The notes beneath the pieces were generated by a model. That model had not been told where the DNA came from. It searched no databases and saw nothing but the letters and a program-made list of their open reading frames with translations. Source: Oscillospiraceae bacterium (GTDB lineage Bacteria; Bacillota_A; Clostridia; Oscillospirales; Oscillospiraceae). From it: a stretch of DNA of 60,798 bases. Location of the stretch: positions 1 to 60,798 of the forward strand of contig JAILOS010000097.1 in NCBI GenBank assembly GCA_024690695.1. Direction: 5' to 3'. Below, piece by piece: positions 32,347 to 40,382 of this stretch (position 1 is the stretch's first letter; each line of letters starts with the position of its first letter). The translations under genes were made by a program, and so were the position numbers.

Positions 32347-35031
32347 TCAGCGCATAACCGCCCCGAATTCCGCCGCCAGCGCCCCGAGGATCGCGCGCAG
32401 CGCCTCCTCGGCGTGCTCGTCGGTCAGGGTCTGGTTCTCGTCGCGCAGCGTCAGCGAGAAGGCGACGGATTTCTTGCCATCGGCGATGTGGTGTCCCGCG
32501 TAGACGTCGAAGAGCGTGCAGGCGGCAAGCGTTTTGCCGCCGCTGCGGAGGATGCAGTCCTTCAGCTCGCCGACCGGGATCGCGCTGTCGCAGACGACCG
32601 CGATATCGCGCGTGACCGCCGGGAAGCGCGGCAGCGGCTTGAAGACCGGAACGCCGCCCTTGTTGGCCCAGAGCGCGTCCACGCTCAGCTCCGCGCAGTA
32701 CAGCTCCGCGTCGACTCCGTAATTCGCGGCGACCAGCGGATGGATCTGCCCGAAGACGCCGAGCTCGACGCCGCCGAGCGTCACGCGCGCGCAGCGCCCC
32801 GGATGGTAGGACGGATTGTTCCGCTCGGCCGTGAAGCGCGCCTCTCCGGCGCCGAGACCGGCGACGAGCTGCTCGACCCAGCCCTTGAGCGTAAAGAAGC
32901 TCAGCTTCGGTCCGTAGGCGCCGAGCGACAGGAGCTTCGGCTCGTCGGCGGTGCCGTCGGGCTTCTTGAGATAGATCTTGCCGATCTCATACAGCCGCGC
33001 CTCTCGGTTGCGGTAGTTGAAGTTGCGCGCCAGGATCTCCAGCATCGAGGGCAGGATGCTCGTGCGCATGATCGAGGTGTCCTCGCCCAGCGGGTTCAGG
33101 ATGCGCAGGCTGTCGCGCCGCGGATCGTCCGCCGGCCAGCCGATCTTGTCGTAGTAGCTCGGGCTGATGAAGGAGTAGGTGATGATCTCGTCCATGCCGA
33201 GGCTCCTGCAGGTCTGGCCGAGCTCGCGCTCGTACTGCTGGCGGGGCGAATAGCCGCCGGCGGTGCTGATGCCGCCGCTGAAGGCCGTGGGGATCCGGTT
33301 GTAGCCGTAGAAGCGGGCGACCTCCTCGGCAATATCGCTGTAATGCGACACGTCGCCGCGCCAGGACGGCACGTGGATCACGTCGCCCTCCAGCGTGAAG
33401 CCGAGGCTGAGAAGAATATCGCGCATCGTCTGCGCGTCGAGCGCGGTACCCAGCAGGGCGTTGATCTTGTCCGGCTCAAGCAGAACCGTGGTCTCGCACA
33501 GCGGCTCCGGAACGACGTCGATCACACCCCCGACCACTTCGCCCGCTCCGAGCTGCTCGATCAGCTCGCAGGCGCGCTGCACGGCCTTCAGGGTGTTCTG
33601 CGGGTCAAGGCCCTTTTCATAGCGCGAGGAGGCGTCGGTGCGCATGCCCAGCGCGGTCGCGGTGCGGCGGACGGAGGGCCCGTTGAAGTTGGCGCTCTCA
33701 AAGAGCACCATCGCGGTGTCGCCGACGATCTCGCTGTTGGCGCCGCCCATAACGCCCGCCACGCAGATCGGTTTTTCCACGTCGCAGATGCAGAGCATGC
33801 CCGGCGCGAGGGCGCGGTCCGTCCCGTCGAGCGTCCGGATGCTCTCGCCGTCGCGGGCGCGGCGGATGTGTACCTCCTTGCCCTCCACGCAGGAGAAGTC
33901 GAATGCGTGCATCGGCTGGCCGTACTCGAGCATCACGTAGTTCGTGATATCGACGATGTTGTTGATCGGGCGCATGCCGGCGGCACGGATACGCTCGCGC
34001 ATCCAGGCCGGAGACGGCGCGATCTTCACGTTTTTCACCATGCGCGCGGTATAGCGCGGGCAGAGGTCGGCGTCCTCGATGACGATCTTCGTCAGCTCGT
34101 TGATATCGCCGCCGGCCTCGGCCCTGACGACGGGCTCGTGCAGCTTCAGCTCTTTGCCGAAGGTGGCGGCCGTCTCGCGCGCGAGGCCGATCATGCACAG
34201 GCAGTCGGGCCGGTTCGGCGTGATCTCAAACTCGACGATATGGTCGTCGCGTCCGAGCAGCACGGCCAGATCGTCGCCAGGCTGTACGTCCTCGTGCAGG
34301 ATCAGGATGCCGTCGCTGATGCAGTGCGGGAACTCGCGCTGCTCGGCGCGCAGATCGGCGAGCGTGCAGACGCGGTCGTTCTTCGTATCGTAGGCCAGCA
34401 GATCGCCCTCGTGGACGTTCTGGCAGGCGGTGACGGTCTCACCCGTCGGCTCGAGCGCGACGCGCCAGCGGTTGACGCCGGCGTTTTTCACGCTGACGGC
34501 CCGCGCGGCGATCACGGAGCCGAAGATCCGGTCGCCGGGCCGGATATCCGCCGGGATCGAAGGCTTGGCAGGGTCGATCGGATGATAATCGTTCAAAACG
34601 GCGGCCGCCTCGATCGCCGCGTAGGGGAAATCGTGCTCGGTGAGCTCCAGCTCCCGGAGCGAGCAGAGCATGCCCTCGGACTCGACGCCGCGGAGCTTGC
34701 CGCTGTGGATCTCCTTGCCGCCGGGCAGCAGCGCGTCGTCCAGCGCGACCGGGACAATATCCCCGGCGTGGACATTCCAGGCGCCGGTGCAGATCTGCGC
34801 CGGGCGCTCCGCGCCGACGTCGACCTGCGCCACCAGCATGTGGTCGGAATTGGGGTGCTTCTCGAGCGAGAGGATGCAGCCGACGCGGAGATTCCGCACG
34901 GTCAGGCTCAGATCCTCGGTCAGCTCTACCTTGGAGCCGGAGACGGTCATCGCCTCGTCAAAGGCGCGGTCGCCGATCTCGCTCAGCGGAAGATCCACGT
35001 AGTCGTTCAGCCATTTTCTTGACAGTTTCAT
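32347..35031 (-). CDS. pheT: Phenylalanyl-tRNA synthetase beta subunit with an extra OB-like domain
   Basis: Forms the alpha2-beta2 PheRS. The 894 residues exceed the usual 785-805. Order: N-terminal strand, tRNA-binding OB fold (about 45-128), then about 90 residues not found in standard PheT (roughly 140-235), then B3/B4 starting GILILHED and TPNRPDC, the catalytic-like core, and the C-terminal anticodon-binding domain. The extra part (SVIAARAVSV to NVHEGDLLAY) looks like a diverged copy of the OB fold (CILSLEKHP to NVHAGDIVPV). Starts after a ribosome site 15 bases downstream of pheS. Confidence 0.95.
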   Translation of the reverse strand: MKLSRKWLNDYVDLPLSEIGDRAFDEAMTVSGSKVELTEDLSLTVRNLRVGCILSLEKHPNSDHMLVAQVDVGAERPAQICTGAWNVHAGDIVPVALDDALLPGGKEIHSGKLRGVESEGMLCSLRELELTEHDFPYAAIEAAAVLNDYHPIDPAKPSIPADIRPGDRIFGSVIAARAVSVKNAGVNRWRVALEPTGETVTACQNVHEGDLLAYDTKNDRVCTLADLRAEQREFPHCISDGILILHEDVQPGDDLAVLLGRDDHIVEFEITPNRPDCLCMIGLARETAATFGKELKLHEPVVRAEAGGDINELTKIVIEDADLCPRYTARMVKNVKIAPSPAWMRERIRAAGMRPINNIVDITNYVMLEYGQPMHAFDFSCVEGKEVHIRRARDGESIRTLDGTDRALAPGMLCICDVEKPICVAGVMGGANSEIVGDTAMVLFESANFNGPSVRRTATALGMRTDASSRYEKGLDPQNTLKAVQRACELIEQLGAGEVVGGVIDVVPEPLCETTVLLEPDKINALLGTALDAQTMRDILLSLGFTLEGDVIHVPSWRGDVSHYSDIAEEVARFYGYNRIPTAFSGGISTAGGYSPRQQYERELGQTCRSLGMDEIITYSFISPSYYDKIGWPADDPRRDSLRILNPLGEDTSIMRTSILPSMLEILARNFNYRNREARLYEIGKIYLKKPDGTADEPKLLSLGAYGPKLSFFTLKGWVEQLVAGLGAGEARFTAERNNPSYHPGRCARVTLGGVELGVFGQIHPLVAANYGVDAELYCAELSVDALWANKGGVPVFKPLPRFPAVTRDIAVVCDSAIPVGELKDCILRSGGKTLAACTLFDVYAGHHIADGKKSVAFSLTLRDENQTLTDEHAEEALRAILGALAAEFGAVMR

Positions 35032-35046
35032 GTTCCGTCTCCTTTC

Positions 35047-36072
35047 TCAGAATTGCTGCAGGAAGCGCTCGTCGTTCTCGAAGATCAGGCGCAGATCGGT
35101 GATCTTGTACTCGCCCATCGCCAGACGCTCGAGCCCCATGCCGAAGGCCCAGCCGGAATAGCGGTCCGGATCAATGCCGCAGCCGGAGAGCACCTTCGGG
35201 TGTACCATACCGGCGCCGAGCACCTCGATCCAGCCCTCGCCCTTGCAGGTGGGGCAGCCCCTGCCGCCGCACTTGTGGCACTGGATATCCAGCTCGCAGC
35301 TCGGCTCGGTGAAGGGGAAGTGATGCGGACGGAAGCGCGTGACCGTGCCCTTGCCGTAGATCTTCTCGACGACGAGGTTCAGCGTCGCCTTCAGGTCGGC
35401 CATCGTCACACCCTCGTCGACGACGAGACCCTCGATCTGATGGAACATCGGGCTGTGCGTGGCGTCGACCTCGTCCTTGCGGTAGACGCGGCCCGGAGCC
35501 AGTACGCGGATCGGCAGCGAACGCGTCTCCATCGCGTGGATCTGCATCGGCGAGGTCTGCGTGCGCAGCAGGATCCTGCTGTCCTCGGTAAAATAGAAGG
35601 TATCCGTCCAGTCGCGGGAGGGATGCCCCTCGTCGATGTTGAGCTTGTCAAAGTTGTATTCGGCGAGTTCCACCTCGGGACCGTCGAGGATCTCAAAGCC
35701 CATGCCGATAAAGATATCCTTGATCTGGTCGAGCACATTGTACATCGGGTGCTTGTGGCCGAGACGGTCTTTCTCGCCGGGCAGCGTCACGTCCAGCGCC
35801 TCCTGCTGAAGACGGCGCTCCAGCAGCGCCTTGCCCAGCTCCGCGCGGCGCTCCTCGATCGCGCTTTCAATGTCGCCGCGAAGCTGGTTGGCCAGCTGGC
35901 CCATAACGGGCCTTTCCTCGGCGCTCAGCTTGCCCATCTGGCGGAGAATGCCCGTCAGCTCGCCCTTTTTGCCCAGATAACGCACGCGCAGCTCCTCCAG
36001 CAGCTCGACGTCCTGCGCCTGAGACACAGCCAGAAGGCTGGCCTCTCTCAGCTTTTGCATCAGTTCTTTCAT
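35047..36072 (-). CDS. pheS: Phenylalanyl-tRNA synthetase alpha subunit
   Basis: Catalytic subunit that charges tRNA-Phe. 341 residues from the ATG at 36072 after GGAGAAGAAC; a longer frame runs into the T-box leader and is not coding. N-terminal coiled coil (1-90), class II motif 2 GRVYRKDEVDATHSPMFHQ, motif 3 GLERLAM. CHKCGGRGCPTC is a cysteine-rich insertion seen in many bacterial PheS. Operon with pheT, under T-box control. Confidence 0.96.
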   Translation of the reverse strand: MKELMQKLREASLLAVSQAQDVELLEELRVRYLGKKGELTGILRQMGKLSAEERPVMGQLANQLRGDIESAIEERRAELGKALLERRLQQEALDVTLPGEKDRLGHKHPMYNVLDQIKDIFIGMGFEILDGPEVELAEYNFDKLNIDEGHPSRDWTDTFYFTEDSRILLRTQTSPMQIHAMETRSLPIRVLAPGRVYRKDEVDATHSPMFHQIEGLVVDEGVTMADLKATLNLVVEKIYGKGTVTRFRPHHFPFTEPSCELDIQCHKCGGRGCPTCKGEGWIEVLGAGMVHPKVLSGCGIDPDRYSGWAFGMGLERLAMGEYKITDLRLIFENDERFLQQF

Positions 36073-36098
36073 GTTCTTCTCTCCGATACGATAAAAAT

Positions 36099-36325
36099 GA
36101 AAAAAGCCCCCGTCCCGTACTGGGACGAAAGCCAGGCTTCCGCGGTACCACCCACGTTCGGCCGCAGAGCGGCCGCGCTCATTGAAAGGATAACGGCTTT
36201 CGACCGCCGGTGATTGGCCGGAGCTCCCGGGCGAACCAAGCGCGCACTGCACGAGGGGGCTTTCAGCCGACGACCCCCAGTCTCTGGCGGCGCTGACGCG
36301 CTATTTTCCCGTTCAACGCAAATAC
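36099..36325 (-). ncRNA. T-box riboswitch leader of pheST (Phe-specific)
   Basis: The conserved T-box GGGTGGTACCGCGG lies at 36153-36140. It is followed by a terminator stem (36139-36100) ending in a U-run (AAAAAA on the plus strand at 36100-36105). Uncharged tRNA would pair with the T-box and favour the antiterminator. A TTC codon at 36235-36233 in GCTTGGTTCGCCC, followed by a purine, is my candidate specifier and fits Phe. Confidence 0.93.
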
Positions 36326-36332
36326 AAATGGT

Positions 36333-36361
36333 AATATAACACAGTCTTTCGGCGAAAGCAA
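36333..36361 (-). promoter_or_regulatory. Promoter for the pheST T-box leader
   Basis: TTGCTT (36361-36356), 17-base spacer, TATATT (36338-36333); transcription would start near 36326. Confidence 0.65.
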
Positions 36362-36412
36362 GGAGAGTTTTTCATTTTTTCGCGTCCGGAAGGATAACCG
36401 GAAGGGCATAAA

Positions 36413-36448
36413 GGGCGGGCGTGGGATCCGGAAGGTCCCGCGCCCGCT
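36413..36448 (-). terminator. Probable terminator after the glycosyltransferase gene
   Basis: GC-rich hairpin with about 15 pairs between the glycosyltransferase stop (36475) and the pheST promoter. The U-run on the minus strand is weak (CTTTAT). Confidence 0.5.
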
Positions 36449-36474
36449 CGTTCTTTTGAAAAAAACGTAAAAAA

Positions 36475-37425
36475 CTATTTCTCCCAGGTGCGCTCGCTGA
36501 TGATATACCGCGGGCGGTGCTTGACCTCGAGATAGATCTTGCCGAGGTATTCGCCCAGAATGCCGAGACTGATGAGCTGTACGCCGGAGACGAAGCAGAC
36601 GATCGAGGTCGTGCTGGCCCAGCCGGGCACCGTGCTGCCCGCGATCGCGGTGATCAGCACCCAGATGACGCCGATAAAGCTCAGCAGCGCGACGATCACG
36701 CCGAAGCCCGTGATCAGGTGCAGGGGCTTGACGGAAAGGCTGGTGATCCCGTCGAGTGCGAGGCCGATCATCTTGCGCAGCGGATAGTGGCTCTCGCCGG
36801 CCAGCCGCTCGGCGCGCTTATAATAGACGCTGCTGCTCCTGAAGCCCACCAGCGGCACGAGCCCGCGCAGGAAGAGATTGACCTCCTTGAACTCGGCCAG
36901 CGCCTGCAGCGCCCGCGAGCCGATCAGCCGGTAGTCTGCGTGGTTGTAGACGACCTCGGCGCCCATCGCGGCGAGGAAGCGATAAAAGCCCTGGGCGGTG
37001 CTGCGCTTGAAAAAGCTGTCGCTGTCGCGGTTGTCGCGCACGCCGTACACGATCTCGCTGCCGGCGAGGTACTCCTCCATCATGCGGTCCATCGCGTCGA
37101 GATCGTCCTGCCCGTCGCAGTCGATGGAGATCGTGACGTCGCAGCGGTCCTTGACCTCCATGAGCCCGGCCAGCACGGCGTTCTGATGGCCCCGGTTGCG
37201 GCTCTGGCTGATCCCCTGGAAATGCGGATCTTCGGCGGCGAGCTCGGAGATGATCTTCCAGGTCGCGTCGCGGCTGCCGTCGTTGACAAACAGGATGCGG
37301 CTGTCCTCCGCGATCAGCCCCTTCGCGGTGAGGGAGCGGAGCTTTTCGCGAAACAGCGGCGCCGTGATCGGCAGCACGGCCTCTTCGTTGTAGCAAGGGA
37401 TCACGATGACCAGAACGGGGCTCAT
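36475..37425 (-). CDS. Family 2 glycosyltransferase (DPM1/GtrB-like)
   Basis: 316 residues from the ATG at 37425 after GGAGGAGGATCGGAC. GT-A core with VIPCYNEE, FVNDGSRD and SIDCDGQDDL, then RDNRDSDSFFKR and two C-terminal membrane helices (about 235-290). This architecture belongs to polyprenyl-phosphate glycosyltransferases that load glucose or related sugars on undecaprenyl phosphate for envelope decoration. Its start overlaps the HAD gene stop (ATGA). Last gene of the G3E GTPase operon. Confidence 0.9.
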   Translation of the reverse strand: MSPVLVIVIPCYNEEAVLPITAPLFREKLRSLTAKGLIAEDSRILFVNDGSRDATWKIISELAAEDPHFQGISQSRNRGHQNAVLAGLMEVKDRCDVTISIDCDGQDDLDAMDRMMEEYLAGSEIVYGVRDNRDSDSFFKRSTAQGFYRFLAAMGAEVVYNHADYRLIGSRALQALAEFKEVNLFLRGLVPLVGFRSSSVYYKRAERLAGESHYPLRKMIGLALDGITSLSVKPLHLITGFGVIVALLSFIGVIWVLITAIAGSTVPGWASTTSIVCFVSGVQLISLGILGEYLGKIYLEVKHRPRYIISERTWEK

Positions 37426-38084
37426 GTCCGATCCTCCTCCAGAAACGCCGCGAGCTCCGCGACGGTTTTGAAATAATACTGACAATTTTGGCGCATAAAG
37501 GTCTCGATCTGCTTCACGTCGTTCGACCAGCCGACGGCGGCGAAGTCCACCCCGCAGCGCAGCGCCATGTCGTAGCCGGGCTTGAGGTCGTCGATCATCA
37601 GCAGCTCGTCCGGGCGCAGCGCAAAGCGCTGCATGATCTGCTCGAGCGGATAGGGCATGGGCTTGCGCTCGTGCAGCGGACGCTCCCAGCCGAAGATCAT
37701 GTCCGGCTCGGGCAGGCCGTTTTTCTCATAATCCCGGCGGATGTTGAAATCGAAGGAATGCGACACGACGCACACGAGTCCCCCCTGCGCCTTCTGCCGT
37801 TCCATGATCTCCCGGATGCCGGGATAAGCGACCGGGATATGCTCGCGGACGTAGGCCTGCCAGAAGCGGGTCTCGTCCTCGAGCTCCTCGTCGCTCAGCG
37901 CGTAGTCCTCGCGGCACATGCCGATAAAGCCGGGATCGAAATTCCGGATGAAGTATTGCTCCAGCGAGCAGCTCATCCCCGGCCTCCGCAGGGCCAGATA
38001 GTCCTGAAAGCAGGGGTGATGGATCGTCGCGGTGCTGTTGACGACCGTGTCGTCGTGGTCAAAAATCAGGCAGCGGTATCTCAT
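37422..38084 (-). CDS. HAD-superfamily hydrolase (phosphatase)
   Basis: 220 residues from the ATG at 38084. Motif I reads FDHDDTVV near residues 8-15 (D-x-D-x-T with the nucleophile first), motif II VVSHS, motif III KPMPYP region, and motif IV MIDDLKPG. Small cap domain of the beta-phosphoglucomutase-like type. Substrate unknown. Stop overlaps the glycosyltransferase start by four bases, implying coupled translation. Confidence 0.87.
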   Translation of the reverse strand: MRYRCLIFDHDDTVVNSTATIHHPCFQDYLALRRPGMSCSLEQYFIRNFDPGFIGMCREDYALSDEELEDETRFWQAYVREHIPVAYPGIREIMERQKAQGGLVCVVSHSFDFNIRRDYEKNGLPEPDMIFGWERPLHERKPMPYPLEQIMQRFALRPDELLMIDDLKPGYDMALRCGVDFAAVGWSNDVKQIETFMRQNCQYYFKTVAELAAFLEEDRT

Positions 38085-38104
38085 GCGTTCCTCAGATCCG
38101 GCGA

Positions 38105-39058
38105 TCAGTAAAAGCTCGCCACTTCCTGCGCCGGAGGCGGGCAGGGATTGGCCTCGATATAAGTCAGCACCGGGCCCTTCTTGCCGTAGGCGCGGTTGAA
38201 CTTGTATTGGAGCTTCGCGGTGAGCACCATCCAGGTCTCGTCCTGTACGGCGGAGGCGTTTTTCCACTGGCAGACCATGCCGGCGAACTGGATGTCCTCC
38301 ACGCAGCAGGTCATCACCGGACGGCCGACAACAAAGCTCTCGGGCGGCAGCTTGCTGCGCACGAGCGCCTTGCACTTGAAGCGCACGGTCTTGCCCTCGT
38401 ACTTCTTCGGCTCCTCCGACAGATCGCGGTACCAGAGAGCGTAATCCTCGTCCCCGATCTCGATCACGGGCGCGTTCACGTCAAAGGGCAGCGGATCCTG
38501 GATGTCGTCGTATTCGACCTTGCCGCCCGCGTACTCGTAGGCGATATCGCTGCGGCGGGAAGCGCCGCGCACCAGCTTGTGCAGAGCCATCTTGTCGGTC
38601 GCGGCGGAGCAGCGGTTGAACACGACGAGCTCGCAGCTTTTGAGCTTGTCGTATACGAGCTGGCGCATATTGTTGTTGTACGTGAGGATCGTGCGCGCGT
38701 CGGCAAACATGAATTCCTGATAGACCATCCAGTTTTCCGGCATCGCGTTGTAGAGCGCGTCCAGCAGCCACATGCCGTTGTACTCGACGACCACGCGCTC
38801 GCCGTTCACGTCGTCCAGCCACTGGGCCAGATTCTCCGTGCTGAGCTCCGAGGCCTCGTGTACGATGCGCAGATAGACGCGCCGGTCGGCAAACTGGTCG
38901 GGCGCGTATTCCTCCTCGCCCTCCTCGCAGATCAGCAGCAGCGTCCTTTCGCCGCTGCAGAAGCGGCGGTCCTCCAGCGTCTCCTGGATAAACTTCGTTT
39001 TCCCGGCCTCCAGAAAGCCCGTGAACAGGTAAACCGGGACGTCTTTGTTCTTATTCAA
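38105..39058 (-). CDS. G3E (CobW-type) GTPase fused to a YcgQ/DUF1980-like domain
   Basis: 317 residues from a TTG start (39058) that overlaps the upstream stop as TTGA and follows AAGGAG. N-terminal P-loop GFLEAGKT at 14-21; VEYNGMW replaces the usual EPSG switch, and FNRCS stands for NKxD. The CxCC metal motif of true COG0523 metallochaperones is missing. The C-terminal ~110 residues (KYEGKTVRFKCKA, VGRPVMTCCVEDIQ) match the YcgQ/TIGR03943 domain otherwise found in separate proteins next to a YcgR-type permease. Likely a metal-handling partner of the preceding His-rich GTPase. Confidence 0.7.
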   Translation of the reverse strand: MNKNKDVPVYLFTGFLEAGKTKFIQETLEDRRFCSGERTLLLICEEGEEEYAPDQFADRRVYLRIVHEASELSTENLAQWLDDVNGERVVVEYNGMWLLDALYNAMPENWMVYQEFMFADARTILTYNNNMRQLVYDKLKSCELVVFNRCSAATDKMALHKLVRGASRRSDIAYEYAGGKVEYDDIQDPLPFDVNAPVIEIGDEDYALWYRDLSEEPKKYEGKTVRFKCKALVRSKLPPESFVVGRPVMTCCVEDIQFAGMVCQWKNASAVQDETWMVLTAKLQYKFNRAYGKKGPVLTYIEANPCPPPAQEVASFY

Positions 39059-40137
39059 ACCTGAAACAGCTCCTTCAAAGCCTTCTCGTTGAGCTTCGAG
39101 CCGATGACGCAGAAGCGCCCGGTCACGGCCGCGCCGCCGCGGCGGATCTCGATCTCGCCGGGAACGTAGTCGAAATACAGCCATTCGCCCGCGCCGGTAT
39201 CCAGCAGGCCCTTCGCGCGCAGCACCGCGCCGAAACGCTCCTCATCCTGCAGAGAGCCCAGGATCGCGCGCAGCTCTTCCTCGCTGAACTTGCGCGGCGT
39301 CTCCATGCCCCAGCTTGTGAAGATCTCGTCGGCATGGTGGTGATGATGCTCGCCGTCGTGGTGATGATGGCACTCGCAGTCGGGATCGTCGCACTCGTCC
39401 TCGTCGTGGTCGTGGTGGTGATGATGGCAGCACTCGTGCTCCTCGTCCTCGTCATGGTGGTGGTGATGGCAGCATTCGTGCTCCTCATCCTCGTCATGGT
39501 GGTGGTGATGGTGCTGCTCATGCTCCAGCTCGTGCAGCTCGCGCTGCAGGGCGTTTTCATCCATCGCCTCGCGAATCTGCGCGCCGCTGAGCTGATCCCA
39601 GGGCGTCGTGATCAGGCGCGCGCCGGGGTTGATGCTCTTGAGGAGCTCGGCCGCCTGCAGCGTTTTCGCGTCGGCGGCGCTGTCGGTGCGGCTGAGGACC
39701 AGCAAATCGGCGCTCTCGACCTGATCGTTGAAAAACTCGCCGAAATTGCGGGCGTACATCTTGCACTTCCCCGCGTCGACGACGGTGACCTTCGCGCCGA
39801 TCTCCGCGCCTTCCACCCGCTCGACCGCATGCGCGACGTCGGAGAGCTTGCCGACGCCGGAGGGCTCGATCAGAATACGGTCGGGCGCGAAATCGCTCAT
39901 GACCTGCGCCAGCGCCTTCGTAAAGTCGCCGACCAGCGTGCAGCAGATGCAGCCGGAGTTCATTTCGGTGATCTGCACGCCGGCGTCGCGGAGAAAAGCG
40001 CCGTCGACGGCGATCTCGCCGAACTCGTTTTCAATCAGAACGAGCTTTTCGCCGCGATAGGCCTCGGCGATCAGCTTGCGGATCAGCGTGGTCTTGCCGG
40101 CTCCGAGAAAACCGGAGAAAATATCAATTCTTGTCAT
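39055..40137 (-). CDS. G3E (COG0523/CobW-type) GTPase with long His/Cys tract, zinc chaperone-like
   Basis: 360 residues. P-loop GFLGAGKT at 9-16, IENEFGE, the metal motif GCICC at 62-66, and EPSGVG at 91-96. Residues 202-268 hold 30 His and 7 Cys mixed with Asp/Glu, including a 14-residue unit (HHHHHDEDEEHECC) repeated twice in tandem at 210-237. A C-terminal CobW domain follows. The family inserts or delivers metals, often Zn under starvation. It leads an operon with the DUF1980-fused GTPase, the HAD and the glycosyltransferase. Confidence 0.88.
   Translation of the reverse strand: MTRIDIFSGFLGAGKTTLIRKLIAEAYRGEKLVLIENEFGEIAVDGAFLRDAGVQITEMNSGCICCTLVGDFTKALAQVMSDFAPDRILIEPSGVGKLSDVAHAVERVEGAEIGAKVTVVDAGKCKMYARNFGEFFNDQVESADLLVLSRTDSAADAKTLQAAELLKSINPGARLITTPWDQLSGAQIREAMDENALQRELHELEHEQHHHHHHDEDEEHECCHHHHHDEDEEHECCHHHHHDHDEDECDDPDCECHHHHDGEHHHHHADEIFTSWGMETPRKFSEEELRAILGSLQDEERFGAVLRAKGLLDTGAGEWLYFDYVPGEIEIRRGGAAVTGRFCVIGSKLNEKALKELFQV
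39330..39530 (-). repeat. His/Cys/Asp/Glu codon repeat inside the G3E GTPase gene
   Basis: Low-complexity ATGGTGGTG-like plus-strand pattern. It contains a near-perfect 42-base tandem duplication coding the 14-residue metal-binding unit, a site prone to copy-number change. Confidence 0.8.
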
Positions 40138-40174
40138 GTTGTTCCTCCTGATGACAATAGTACTTTAAAAGAGT

Positions 40175-40203
40175 ATTATAGCACCTTTATTTTGCTTTTA
40201 CAA
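40175..40203 (-). promoter_or_regulatory. Promoter for the G3E GTPase operon
   Basis: TTGTAA (40203-40198), 17-base spacer, TATAAT (40180-40175). An imperfect 15-base palindrome, TACTTTAAAAGAGTA at 40161-40175, overlaps the -10/start region and may be an operator. Confidence 0.65.
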
Positions 40204-40313
40204 GACCTTTGGCCGCCTGCGCATCTTTGTGCCGATTCTCCGGAGCGATTTCGGACGAGAGCTCGCTTCCGCAGCTTTCCGCGCCGGGATTTCCGTTTTC
40301 GCGTCTCTATCCC

Positions 40314-40342
40314 TTGACGCGGAAAGGCGCTTGTGTTATATT
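40314..40342 (+). promoter_or_regulatory. Promoter for the CNNM pair
   Basis: TTGACG (40314-40319), 17-base spacer, TATATT (40337-40342). Confidence 0.65.
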
Positions 40343-40382
40343 ATAGAGCAATTTGGAATCAAAAGGAGTTGTTTATCCTATC

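Noticed and set aside
32413..35022. An 869-codon open frame on the plus strand
   Set aside because: Antisense shadow of pheT.
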